Shown here: piece after piece, positions 10,196-25,520 of the stretch
Layout of the letters: each line of letters opens with the position of its first letter
Position numbering within the stretch: position 1 is the first letter of the stretch
Notes under the pieces: model-generated
What the model was told of the DNA's origin: nothing
The model's database searches: none
The model's input: the letters and a program-made list of their open reading frames with translations, nothing else
Translations under genes and position numbers: made by a program
Origin: Sphingomonas elodea ATCC 31461
GTDB taxonomy: Bacteria > Pseudomonadota > Alphaproteobacteria > Sphingomonadales > Sphingomonadaceae
Assembly (NCBI RefSeq): GCF_000226955.1
Contig: NZ_AGFU01000061.1
Coordinates: forward strand, 1 to 64,000
Reading direction: 5' to 3'
Length of the DNA stretch: 64,000 nucleotides

Positions 10196-10648
10196 TTACG
10201 ACAGCGCCGCCTTCACCAGCGCGCTGGCCTTGCTCATGTCGAGCTGCGCCGCATGGCGCGCCTTCAGCTCGGCCATCACCCGGCCCATGTCCTTCATGCC
10301 CGACGCGCCCAGCTCGGCCTTGATCGCCTCGATCGCTGCCGCCGTATCGGCTTCGCTCATCTGCGTCGGCAGGAAGCGCTCGATCACCACCACTTCGGCG
10401 GCTTCCGCGTCGGCGAGTTCCTGGCGGTTGCCCTTCACGTACATCTCGATCGATTCGCGGCGCTGCTTGACCATCTTCTGCAGCACCTCGACGACCAGCA
10501 CGTCGTCGTCCGCCGGCGCGCCGCCGGTGCGGGCTTCGATGTCGCGGTTCTTGATCGCGCTCTGGATCAGGCGGATGGTCGCGGTGGTTTCCTTGTCGCC
10601 GCCCTTCATGGCGGTCACCAGCGCAGCCTTGATGTCGTCGCGAATCAT
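10196..10648 (-). CDS. GatB/YqeY domain protein
   Basis: The protein has 150 residues from the ATG at 10648, the usual length for stand-alone YqeY proteins. The N-terminus (MIRDDIKAALVTAMKGGDKE) and the central VVIERFLPTQMSE segment are characteristic, as is the C-terminal LGASGMKDMGRVMAEL. The domain is homologous to the tRNA-binding tail of GatB, but the role of stand-alone YqeY is not well defined. A frame extension of 25 codons upstream is not conserved-looking. The gene is divergent from carA (143-bp gap), and its stop touches the start of the DUF559 gene. Confidence 0.93.
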   Translation of the reverse strand: MIRDDIKAALVTAMKGGDKETTATIRLIQSAIKNRDIEARTGGAPADDDVLVVEVLQKMVKQRRESIEMYVKGNRQELADAEAAEVVVIERFLPTQMSEADTAAAIEAIKAELGASGMKDMGRVMAELKARHAAQLDMSKASALVKAALS

Positions 10649-10791
10649 TCGTGGTCTCTCGATCTTGTCCGGGAAAGCGCGGAGACATAGCTGATCCCCG
10701 CAAAACTTAACAGATTGACGCACCCGCCCATGGGGTCTAGCGGGCGGCCCTTAGCAACATCGCAAACCCAAAGCAGGAGTGCCCGCCCCAA

Positions 10792-11955
10792 ATGGCCGAC
10801 GCCAAACCCTTGTCCATGCCCGTTGGAGCCACGGGCGTTCTGGTTCTGGCGAGCGGCGAGATATTGTGGGGTCGAGGATTCGGTGCCGAAGGCGATGCCG
10901 TCGGCGAGGTGTGCTTCCACACCGCGATGACCGGCTATCAGGAGATCATGACCGACCCGAGCTTCGCCGGTCAGATCATCAATTTCACCTTCCCGCATAT
11001 CGGCAATGTCGGCGCCAACCCCGACGACATCGAGGCCGACGATCCCCATGCGCTGGGCATGATCGTCCGCCAGGACGTGACCGAGCCGTCGAACTTCCGC
11101 AGCACCGAGCATCTCGATGCCTGGATGGCGAAGCACAAGCGGATCGGCCTGTCGGGCATCGACACCCGCGCGCTCACCCGCCGCATCCGGCTGGGCGGCG
11201 CGCCGAACGGCGTGATCGCGCACTCGAAGTCCGGCAATTTCGACCTCGACGCGCTGCTGGAGAAGGCGCGCGGCTGGCCGGGGCTGGAGGGCATGGACCT
11301 CGCGATCACCGTGTCGTGCGAGACGCATTTCGGCTGGGAAGGCGGCGTGTGGAAGCTCGGCGCCGGCTATGACACCAGCCGCGGCGAGAGCAAGCGCCCG
11401 CAGGTCGTCGCGATCGACTATGGCTCGAAGCGCAACATCTTCCGCAATCTGGTGCAGGCCGGCGCGGACGTGACCGTGCTGCCCGCCACCGCGACCTTCG
11501 AGCAGGTGATGGCGTTCAATCCGGACGGCTTCTTCCTCTCGAACGGCCCGGGCGATCCGGCGGCGACCGGCGAATATGCCGTGCCGGTGATCCGCCAGCT
11601 GCTCGAGACCGGCAAGCCGCTGTTCGGCATCTGCCTCGGCCACCAGCTGCTCGGCCTCGCGGTGGGGGCGCAGACCACCAAGATGTTCCAGGGCCATCGC
11701 GGCGCCAACCATCCGGTCAAGCGGCTGGAAGACGGCGCGGTGGAGATCACCAGCATGAACCACGGCTTCGCCGTCGAGCGCGAGAGCCTGCCGGCCAATG
11801 CCCGCGAGACGCATGTGTCGCTGTTCGACGGCTCCAATGCCGGCATCGAACTCACCGACCGCCCGGCGTTCAGCGTGCAATACCACCCCGAAGCCAGCCC
11901 GGGCCCGCAGGACAGCCTCTATCTGTTCGAGCGGTTCGTGGGGATGATGGCGTGA
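10792..11955 (+). CDS. carA: Carbamoyl-phosphate synthase small (glutaminase) subunit
   Basis: The protein has 387 residues. The N-terminal CPSase small-chain domain (FHTAMTGYQEIMTDPSF) is followed by a class I glutamine amidotransferase domain with nucleophile Cys281 in FGICLGHQLLG and the His365/Glu367 pair in QYHPEASPG. It hydrolyses glutamine and passes ammonia to CarB to make carbamoyl phosphate for arginine and pyrimidine synthesis. An AGGAG site lies at 10775-10779, flanked by GGGCGG and CCGCCC blocks that could pair around it. Its stop overlaps the GTG start of an inserted AT-rich gene rather than leading directly to carB. Confidence 0.97.
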   Translation: MADAKPLSMPVGATGVLVLASGEILWGRGFGAEGDAVGEVCFHTAMTGYQEIMTDPSFAGQIINFTFPHIGNVGANPDDIEADDPHALGMIVRQDVTEPSNFRSTEHLDAWMAKHKRIGLSGIDTRALTRRIRLGGAPNGVIAHSKSGNFDLDALLEKARGWPGLEGMDLAITVSCETHFGWEGGVWKLGAGYDTSRGESKRPQVVAIDYGSKRNIFRNLVQAGADVTVLPATATFEQVMAFNPDGFFLSNGPGDPAATGEYAVPVIRQLLETGKPLFGICLGHQLLGLAVGAQTTKMFQGHRGANHPVKRLEDGAVEITSMNHGFAVERESLPANARETHVSLFDGSNAGIELTDRPAFSVQYHPEASPGPQDSLYLFERFVGMMA

Positions 11956-12326
11956 AGGAACTATCGGGTCATTTTGCCGGGATTACGAACCGGTTAAAGA
12001 CCAGTAGCGCGGTTGTGCCTGCAATTCTTTTTCTGAGCCTCTGCGCGTTATTGGGGTTTTCTGGTTTAAGGTACGCTCCGCCGCAGTATGCGACACTATT
12101 TGTTTTAGTGATCGCGGTGGGCGTGTTTGTTCCAGCCTTTCAAATAATATTTTTTACCTTTGTGGATCGAGATAGGTTGCATAATGAGGAGCATCTAGAG
12201 CGCAAGATCATGCTTGCACACATGAAGCCTGAAATAGGAGATTCTTCTAGTGTTAAGCAGATTCCGGCCGAGATGACCTCGAACTTGACAATCAATCACG
12301 CTGCTTCGGCAGGTGGCGATGTATAA
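11952..12326 (+). CDS. Two-helix membrane protein of an AT-rich insertion between carA and carB
   Basis: This 124-residue protein starts at GTG 11952 in a GTGA overlap with the carA stop. Two hydrophobic helices (about residues 20-39 and 47-71) are followed by a charged tail DRDRLHNEEHLERK and a Ser/Thr-rich end. The short cytoplasmic N-terminus and polar tail suggest a small inner-membrane protein with both ends on the same side. I do not recognise the family. Base composition drops sharply compared with carA and carB, which points to recent acquisition. It overlaps the next gene by eight bases. By analogy to other small membrane proteins paired with sensor proteins it could be a pore-like effector, but this is inference only. 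Confidence 0.72.
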   Translation: MKELSGHFAGITNRLKTSSAVVPAILFLSLCALLGFSGLRYAPPQYATLFVLVIAVGVFVPAFQIIFFTFVDRDRLHNEEHLERKIMLAHMKPEIGDSSSVKQIPAEMTSNLTINHAASAGGDV

Positions 12327-12620
12327 AACCTATATGCTTAGCTACGATCCGCTGATGACGGATCCCGCGCCGCACAGGCTTGTAGAGTTTGTTCGGTCTA
12401 ACTCGCTAACCTATCAATATTTGAACCTTTTCGCAGGGACGATATACATAAAATCGTCGGCTGGCATGGATCAATTATTGAACAGTATTCAGCCATTTAT
12501 AAATCCAAATAGCTTTGTAATTACTCCGGTTTCATCTGAGGCTATTAATGGGTTTCTTCCGCAGGTATATTGGAACTGGATTAATGATCAAAATCCAACC
12601 CCTCTACTGGGGCAATCATA

Positions 12621-12621
<1 letters not shown>
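12319..12621 (+). CDS. Small protein with Cas2/SinR-like ferredoxin fold pattern, second gene of the carAB insertion
   Basis: The ATG at 12319 gives 100 residues; a GTG two codons upstream is an alternative. Predicted elements are strand ([10 protein letters not shown]), helix ([10 protein letters not shown]), strand pair (TYQYLN and GTIYIKSS), helix ([13 protein letters not shown]), strand (NSFVITPV) and a final helix with [13 protein letters not shown]. This beta-alpha-beta-beta-alpha-beta order, the GT-x-Y/W-I-x-K turn and the WNWIND tail resemble small SinR/Cas2-like proteins as I remember them. Identity is not proven. A sample line (12421-12480) has 25 G+C in 60 bases against 41 in 60 for a carB line (13561-13620). 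Its TAA overlaps the carB ATG by one base (TAATG). Confidence 0.68.
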
Positions 12622-15950
<3,329 letters not shown>

Positions 15951-15980
15951 GGGGCCTCACTTAAGCCCCTCCCCTTCAGG

Positions 15981-16044
15981 CGCATCAGGTCGGCGCTGCT
16001 CCCAGCAGCGCCTGAACAGCGCGGGGCGCTGTTCACCTGATGCG
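15981..16044 (+). repeat. Three-way-junction (cloverleaf-like) inverted repeat structure
   Basis: Three perfect stems nest without gaps. The closing stem is CGCATCAGGT (15981-15990) with ACCTGATGCG (16035-16044). Hairpin one is GGCGCTGCT-CCC-AGCAGCGCC (15992-16012). Hairpin two is GAACAGCGC-GGG-GCGCTGTTC (16014-16034). Only single bases remain unpaired at the junction. It could act in DNA (cruciform) or as RNA in the carB 3' region. It is not a tRNA: sizes and invariant bases do not fit. Confidence 0.85.
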
Positions 16045-16064
16045 GGGTTTGGGGTGGGGCAGGG
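16044..16064 (+). other. Canonical G-quadruplex motif
   Basis: Four G-runs, GGGG-TTT-GGGG-T-GGGG-CA-GGG, fit the G3+N1-7 rule and directly follow the three-way junction. The same hairpin-then-G-tract order occurs in both repeat copies around the DUF559 gene. Confidence 0.8.
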
Positions 16065-16135
16065 TCTCACCGAGACCAACCAATGGTCTGGAATCCCTCC
16101 ACCCCAACCCCTCCTCCGAGGAGGAGGGGCTAAAG

Positions 16136-16304
16136 GTTCGGCGAAGAACCAAATCTTGCGTTTTCCTCCCCCCGCCTTGATGTTTTTCGCCCTGCATCTT
16201 ACTATTTGCGTTCGCACGATGGATTTCCCCAACCGATGTAAGTGTGCGGACGTCGTTTTCGGGCGACGGTCGGTACCGGGGGTGTATTGAAGGACAAGGG
16301 CGTT
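16136..16304 (+). other. Leader region of greA
   Basis: This stretch after the repeat element holds a short hairpin GGTTC-GGCGAA-GAACC (16135-16150), an AT-richer tract around 16180-16240 that probably contains the greA promoter, and the ribosome site AAGGACAAGG just before the greA ATG. No convincing open frame or known RNA was found. Confidence 0.4.
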
Positions 16305-16781
16305 ATGGCGACCGTCGAGAAGATGCCGATGCTGGCGGAAGGCTATCAGAAGCTCAGCGAGGAGCTGAAGCGGCTGAAGGCCGAGCGGCCGTTGATCGTG
16401 GACGCGATCGAGGAAGCCCGCGCGCATGGCGACCTCTCCGAAAACGCCGAATATCATGCCGCCAAGGAGCGGCAGGGCCAGGTCGAGGCGACCATCGCCG
16501 ACATCGAGGACAAGTTGAGCCGCGCCCAGATCATCGATCCACGCGAGCTTTCGGGCGACAAGGTCGTGTTCGGTGCGACGGTGACGTTGCTCGACGAGGA
16601 CGACAAGCCGGTCACCTACCAGATCGTCGGCCAGACCGAGGCGGATGCCAGCAAGGGCCGCATCTCGTACAATTCGCCGATCGGCCGCGCGCTGATCGGC
16701 CGCAAGGTCGACGAAGAGGTCGAGGTGTCGGTGCCGGCGGGCGACCGCTATTACCTCGTCTCCAAGGTCGAGTTCATCTGA
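16305..16781 (+). CDS. greA: Transcription elongation factor GreA
   Basis: The protein has 158 residues, the same length as E. coli GreA. The N-terminal coiled coil carries the signature [20 protein letters not shown], with acidic tip residues DLSEN that enter the polymerase secondary channel. The C-terminal domain with [15 protein letters not shown] is typical. It rescues backtracked RNA polymerase by stimulating transcript cleavage. The ATG at 16305 follows an AAGGACAAGG ribosome site; an upstream in-frame ATG at 16242 would add 21 unlike residues. The rhomboid gene starts eight bases after its stop. A second Gre factor (greB) lies at 44822-45301. Confidence 0.96.
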   Translation: MATVEKMPMLAEGYQKLSEELKRLKAERPLIVDAIEEARAHGDLSENAEYHAAKERQGQVEATIADIEDKLSRAQIIDPRELSGDKVVFGATVTLLDEDDKPVTYQIVGQTEADASKGRISYNSPIGRALIGRKVDEEVEVSVPAGDRYYLVSKVEFI

Positions 16782-16789
16782 GCCAGCCG

Positions 16790-17416
16790 ATGCGGAAGGT
16801 CAGCGCCACGACGGTGATCGTCGCCGTCACGGTCGCGGTTAGCCTGATCGCCAATTTCGCGCCGAACGTGGCGCAGATCCAATATGCGGCAGGGTTCATT
16901 CCGGCACGCGTTTCCGGCGGGCTGCTCCTGCCCGGGCCGCTGGTGCCGGTGTGGGCGACGCCGCTCAGCTCCGCGCTGGTCCATGGCGGTCTCGCCCATC
17001 TCGGCATGAACATGCTGATGCTCGCCTTCACCGGACAGGAAACCGAGCGCGCGATCGGCGCCAAGGGGATGGTGACGCTGTACCTGATCGGTGCCTATGT
17101 CGGCTGCGCCGCGCAGTGGCTCGCAGGGCCGATGTCGACCGCGCCGATGATCGGGGCGAGCGGGGCGAGTTCGGCAGTGGTCGGCGCCTATTCGCTGCTC
17201 TATGGCCGCCAGCGCGCCAAGGCCGTCGGGCCGATCCCGGCGCAGCTGGTCCATATCGCCTGGCTGGCCGCGGCCTGGATCGGCATCAATCTGCTGATGG
17301 GCTTCGCCTTCCTCCAGGGTGGCATCGACGTCGCGATCTGGGCGCATATCGGCGGCTTCCTGATCGGCCTGGCACTGGCCCGGCCGATGCTGCTCTGGCG
17401 CTGGCGCCACGCCTGA
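16790..17416 (+). CDS. Rhomboid family intramembrane serine protease
   Basis: This protein has 208 residues and about six hydrophobic helices. The catalytic Ser lies in IGASGASSAVVGAY and the catalytic His in WAHIGGFLIG. The HLGMNMLML helix carries the conserved His and Asn of the oxyanion region. Rhomboids cleave single-pass membrane proteins within the bilayer; no substrate is indicated. The ATG at 16790 follows the greA stop closely, so the pair is probably cotranscribed. A convergent hairpin repeat separates it from the DUF885 gene. Confidence 0.93.
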   Translation: MRKVSATTVIVAVTVAVSLIANFAPNVAQIQYAAGFIPARVSGGLLLPGPLVPVWATPLSSALVHGGLAHLGMNMLMLAFTGQETERAIGAKGMVTLYLIGAYVGCAAQWLAGPMSTAPMIGASGASSAVVGAYSLLYGRQRAKAVGPIPAQLVHIAWLAAAWIGINLLMGFAFLQGGIDVAIWAHIGGFLIGLALARPMLLWRWRHA

Positions 17417-17448
17417 GGGGCGGGAACGGACCCACCTTTTCCGCCGCC

Positions 17449-17468
17449 ATCCCGGCGAAGGCCGGGAT
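17449..17468. repeat. Short dispersed palindrome between convergent genes
   Basis: ATCCCGGC-GAAG-GCCGGGAT is a perfect 8-bp stem followed by GACA. It is a form I recognise as a common dispersed repeat in GC-rich Proteobacteria. It may serve as a transcription stop between the rhomboid gene (+) and the DUF885 gene (-). Confidence 0.75.
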
Positions 17469-17490
17469 GACATTTGGGCTGTAGGGCACC

Positions 17491-19311
17491 TCAAGCCTTC
17501 CGCTGCGCGATGTGCCGGTCGATCACATGGCCGAGCACCGTCATCGGCACGTTGCCGCCCAGCAGCAGCGCGTCGTTGAACGCGCGGAAGTCGAACCGGT
17601 CGCCGAGCGCGGTCTTGGCTTGCGTCCGCAGTCGGTTGATCGCGGTGTGGCCCACCTTGTAGCCGCAGGCCTGGCCCGGCCAGGAGCAGTACCGGTCCAC
17701 CTCGCCCTGCACCTCGTCCTCCGACGAGCCGTTCGCCTCGACGAACCAGCGGATCGCCTGTTCGCGCGTCCAGCGCTTGGCGTGGAGCCCGCTGTCGACC
17801 ACCAGCCGGCACGCGCGGAAGCCCAGCGACTGGAGATAGCCCAGCTTCGCCGCCGGGTTTTCGGCGTAGACGCCCAACTCGTCGCCCAGCTGCTCGGCAT
17901 AGAGCGCCCAACCTTCCGAATAGGCGTTGAACTGGAGAAGCGAGCGGATCAGCGGCATCTTGAACGTGTACTCGCCCTGCCAGGCATGGCCGGGGATCGC
18001 TTCGTGATAGGCGAGGTCGGGCAGGCTGAACCGCGTCCAGATGCCGGTCGAGCGCAGGTTGATCCACAGCCGACCGGGGATCTTGCCGTCGATCGTGCCC
18101 GGGCCGCCATAGGCGCCGGCGGCACCGGCTTCCTCCACCACCGGGATCCGCTTCACCTCGACATTGCCGGGCACCAGCGTGTGGAACGCCTGCGGCATCC
18201 GGCCGCGCATATCGTCGATGCTCTTCTGGAGGATCTGGATGATCTCGGCGCGGCCGGCGTCGTTCTCGGGGAAGGCGAAGCGCTTGTCGGTAGCCAGCCC
18301 GCGCATCCGCGCGCCGACCGAACCTTGCGTATAGCCGAGCGACTTGAGGATCGTGTCCATCTCGGCCTGGAGCTCGGCAAGCTGGGCCTTGCCCATGGCA
18401 TGCACTTCGTCAGGCGACATCGTGGTGGTGGTACCGGCGCTCAGCGCCCAGGTATAATAGGCGTCGCCGTCCTTGAACTTCCACACGCCGGCGTCCGAGG
18501 TGGCGCGGGCGCGCTGCTTTTCCAGCTCGGCGATCTGGCGGTCGAGCGCGGGGCCCACCTGCTCTGCGGCGATCCTGGCCGCACGGGCTTCATATTCGCC
18601 GGGCATGGTGGCCGTGCGCTTGGCGAGCGAGGTCACCACGTCCCATTCGGCCGGATCGCCGCTGCGGGCAAGGCGGATCTGCTTGAGGCACTTGTCGAGC
18701 AGGAAGTCCGGCGCGATCACGCCGACGCTCGCGGCCTGCTTCAGCCGCTCGGTCTCGCCGTCCAGCGCGCCCGCATAGGCCTGGAGCCGGTCGCAATAGG
18801 CATCGGCATCGTCGCGCGTCGCGATCTGGTGGTCGCTGTCGAGCGTCTTCGGAATGTCGATATAGGCGCCGACATTCTGGATCACGACATAGGGGGTGTT
18901 GCGCCAGCTCCCTACCGCGACGTCGCCGTACGGGAAGGCGATGCCCTTCAGGCCGTTGGCATAGGCGGTCTGGATCACGTCGAGATGGACGCGCATCTCG
19001 GGGCTTACCGCGTTCACGTCGATCCGCTCGATCTCGGCCAGGGTGGCCTTCAGATGCGCCGCCATCTTGGCGATCCCTGCCGGGGTGCGATCACCGAGCT
19101 TGTGCTTGAGCGCGGCCCGCGCGCCCGTGTCGATGCCGAGGCCGGTCGCACCCTCCGGGTTCAGCACCAGCAGCGCCTCGGCCGCGCGATCGATCAGCGC
19201 CTGGGCCTGGGCTTCGGCGGCGGGCGCGGCGGCAAGCGCGGGCCACGCGCCCGCGCCGGTGGCCAGCAGGGCGCTCGATCCGAGCAGCACGTCGCGACGG
19301 GTGGTACGCAT
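17491..19311 (-). CDS. Exported DUF885 family protein (putative zinc peptidase)
   Basis: The protein has 606 residues from the ATG at 19311 (a TTG lies one codon upstream). The N-terminus MRTTRRDVLLGSSALLA has a twin-arginine pair and hydrophobic stretch ending AWPALAAAPA, so a Tat or Sec signal peptide is likely. The defining DUF885 motif is YHEAIPGHAWQ, which resembles a zinc-metallopeptidase HExxH-like site, and a helix with YSEGWALYAEQLG carries the second conserved Glu. Members are often annotated as periplasmic peptidases. The gene is convergent with the rhomboid gene and stands alone upstream of the nfeD gene (20-bp gap, same strand). Confidence 0.92.
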   Translation of the reverse strand: MRTTRRDVLLGSSALLATGAGAWPALAAAPAAEAQAQALIDRAAEALLVLNPEGATGLGIDTGARAALKHKLGDRTPAGIAKMAAHLKATLAEIERIDVNAVSPEMRVHLDVIQTAYANGLKGIAFPYGDVAVGSWRNTPYVVIQNVGAYIDIPKTLDSDHQIATRDDADAYCDRLQAYAGALDGETERLKQAASVGVIAPDFLLDKCLKQIRLARSGDPAEWDVVTSLAKRTATMPGEYEARAARIAAEQVGPALDRQIAELEKQRARATSDAGVWKFKDGDAYYTWALSAGTTTTMSPDEVHAMGKAQLAELQAEMDTILKSLGYTQGSVGARMRGLATDKRFAFPENDAGRAEIIQILQKSIDDMRGRMPQAFHTLVPGNVEVKRIPVVEEAGAAGAYGGPGTIDGKIPGRLWINLRSTGIWTRFSLPDLAYHEAIPGHAWQGEYTFKMPLIRSLLQFNAYSEGWALYAEQLGDELGVYAENPAAKLGYLQSLGFRACRLVVDSGLHAKRWTREQAIRWFVEANGSSEDEVQGEVDRYCSWPGQACGYKVGHTAINRLRTQAKTALGDRFDFRAFNDALLLGGNVPMTVLGHVIDRHIAQRKA

Positions 19312-19331
19312 CAATTCGACCTCGATTGGTT

Positions 19332-19790
19332 TCAGTCTTGGGGAAGGTACGGGAGCGGCTCGACCAGAAGGGTCGTACCCTTGGCGCCGGTGATCCGCAC
19401 GCGGGTACCGGCGGGGCTGTCAGGTCCGCGCGCGGGCCATTCGCCATCGCCGACGCGGACGCGGCCGCCATGGTCGCTGATCGGCTCGACCACGGTCACG
19501 ACATCGCCGATCAGTCGGGCGACGCGGTCGTTGAGCAGCGGGTCGGCGCTGGCGATCGGAAACTCGCGGTACCAGCGACGCCCCAGCAGGACGGTCACCG
19601 CCGACCAGGCAATGAAGCCGAGGATCTGGCCCGCGGGCGCAAGATCGGGAAGGAGCAGCGTGACGACCCCGGTAAGCGCCGCGGCGATGGCGATGAAGAC
19701 GAGGAATACCCCCGGCACGATCAGCTCCGCGATGCCCAGCACGGTCGCGGCGATCAGCCATAGAAGAGCGGGATGCTGCAGCCAGTCCAC
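19332..19790 (-). CDS. NfeD family membrane protein
   Basis: This protein has 152 residues from a GTG start at 19790. Two or three hydrophobic helices (LLWLIAATVLGIAELIVPG, then FLVFIAIAAALTGVV and ILGFIAWSAVTVLLG) are followed by a C-terminal OB-fold domain with RVRVGDGEWPARG and GTRVRITGAKG, typical of short NfeD proteins. NfeD proteins partner with SPFH (stomatin-like) proteins in membrane microdomains. The SPFH gene lies directly upstream on the same strand with an 8-bp gap, supporting that pairing. Confidence 0.92.
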   Translation of the reverse strand: MDWLQHPALLWLIAATVLGIAELIVPGVFLVFIAIAAALTGVVTLLLPDLAPAGQILGFIAWSAVTVLLGRRWYREFPIASADPLLNDRVARLIGDVVTVVEPISDHGGRVRVGDGEWPARGPDSPAGTRVRITGAKGTTLLVEPLPYLPQD

Positions 19791-19798
19791 CGGGGCGA

Positions 19799-20782
19799 TC
19801 AGCCCTGCTGGTCGAACGGACCCGGGCGCCGGGCCTGGGGCACGGACGGGGCGGAGGGCTTGGAGGCACCGCCGGACAGCGCGTCCTTGGCCAGTTCGCC
19901 GATGCCGCCCAGCGTACCGATCAGCTGGGTCGCCTCGACCGGGAACAGGATCGTCTTGGCGTTGGGCGAGGTCGCGAACTTGCCGACCGCCTCCACATAT
20001 TTCTGCGCGATGAAATAGTTGAGCGACTGGCTGCTGCCGGATTCGATCGCATCGGAGACCAGCCGGGTCGCCTCTGCCTCGGCCTGGGCGGCGCGCTCGC
20101 GGGCCTCGGCGTCGCGGAAGGCGGATTCGCGGCGGCCTTCGGCCTCCAGGATGCGGGCCTGCTTCTGGCCCTCGGCGCGCAGGATCTCGGACTGGCGGGC
20201 GCCTTCGGCCTCGAGAATGTTGGCGCGCTTCTCGCGCTCGGCCTTCATCTGGCGGCCCATGGCGTTGACGATATCGGCCGGCGGGCGGATGTCCTTGATC
20301 TCGACGCGGGTGATCTTCACACCCCAGGGCGTGGTGGCGTGATCGACCACCGAGAGCAGCCGCGCATTGATCTCGTCGCGCTTGGACAGGGTTTCGTCCA
20401 GGTCCATCGAGCCCATCACCGTGCGCAGGTTGGTCGTCGTCAGCTGGAGCAGCGCGACGTACAGGTCCGACACTTCATAGGCGGCCTTGGCGGCATCCAG
20501 CACCTGGAAGAACACCACGCCGTCGGTGGAGATCATCGCATTGTCCTTGGTGATGATCTCCTGGCCCGGAATGTCGATCACCTGCTCCATCATGTTCACC
20601 TTGCGGCCGACACGGTAGAAGAAGGCGGGGTAGAAGTTGAAACCGGGCGCCGCGACGGTGGTGAAGCGGCCGAAATGCTCGATCGTGTACTGATAGCCCT
20701 GGGTGACGATCTTCACGCTGGCCAGCAGGTAGAACAGCACCAGCACGGTCAGCCCGGCCAGAAACACGAAAAGCACGTCCAT
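19799..20782 (-). CDS. SPFH/Band 7 (stomatin-like, QmcA type) protein
   Basis: The protein has 327 residues from the ATG at 20782. A single N-terminal membrane helix ([19 protein letters not shown]) is followed by the Band 7 domain ([52 protein letters not shown]). A long Ala/Glu/Arg coiled coil comes next (about residues 180-240, repeated RxxxILEAEG units), then a Pro/Ala-rich tail. The frame is open 33 codons further upstream, but the membrane helix at the start supports the chosen ATG. It should oligomerise on the inner membrane with NfeD. It is divergent from the CitE-like gene (50-bp gap). Confidence 0.93.
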   Translation of the reverse strand: MDVLFVFLAGLTVLVLFYLLASVKIVTQGYQYTIEHFGRFTTVAAPGFNFYPAFFYRVGRKVNMMEQVIDIPGQEIITKDNAMISTDGVVFFQVLDAAKAAYEVSDLYVALLQLTTTNLRTVMGSMDLDETLSKRDEINARLLSVVDHATTPWGVKITRVEIKDIRPPADIVNAMGRQMKAEREKRANILEAEGARQSEILRAEGQKQARILEAEGRRESAFRDAEARERAAQAEAEATRLVSDAIESGSSQSLNYFIAQKYVEAVGKFATSPNAKTILFPVEATQLIGTLGGIGELAKDALSGGASKPSAPSVPQARRPGPFDQQG

Positions 20783-20832
20783 ACGCCCGACTCCCCTCGC
20801 AATCGGCAGTAGTGCTAGCATAGAGAAGGGCC

Positions 20833-25414
<4,582 letters not shown>

Positions 25415-25436
25415 CCAGAATGATTTACGATACCTT

Positions 25437-25477
25437 ACCGACAAAGGCTATCTTCCTGAATATGCATCTTTGTCGGT
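25437..25477. promoter_or_regulatory. Perfect 10-bp inverted repeat in the divergent promoter region
   Basis: ACCGACAAAG (25437-25446) and CTTTGTCGGT (25468-25477) are exact reverse complements 21 bases apart. The repeat lies between the diguanylate cyclase start (25414) and the rRNA methyltransferase start (25521), in a region more AT-rich than its surroundings. Nearby ATGCAT repeats occur at 25410 and 25462. It is a candidate operator or regulatory RNA stem. Confidence 0.5.
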
Positions 25478-25520
25478 GCCAACTTTGCATTCGGACGCGG
25501 TTCGGCCTAGCGCACGGAGC

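Larger units (their letters stand above)
15960..16135. repeat. Compound inverted repeat element between carB and greA
   Basis: The ends are inverted: TAAGCCCCTCC at the left, and CTTTAGCCCCTCC read inward from the right on the other strand. Each half has a C-rich/G-rich palindrome followed by a G-rich tail with TTGGGGTGG, and the two tails face each other across a short spacer that itself holds AGACCA-ACCAA-TGGTCT (16073-16089). The right half contains CCTCCTC/GAGGAGG. The left half is expanded by a three-way-junction fold. The architecture matches the two repeat copies around the DUF559 gene. No coding function is seen. Confidence 0.75.

Noticed and set aside
15981-16044. tRNA-like gene between carB and greA
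   Set aside because: Cloverleaf-like drawing only; stem lengths, loop sizes and invariant bases of tRNA are missing and there is no CCA-like end.
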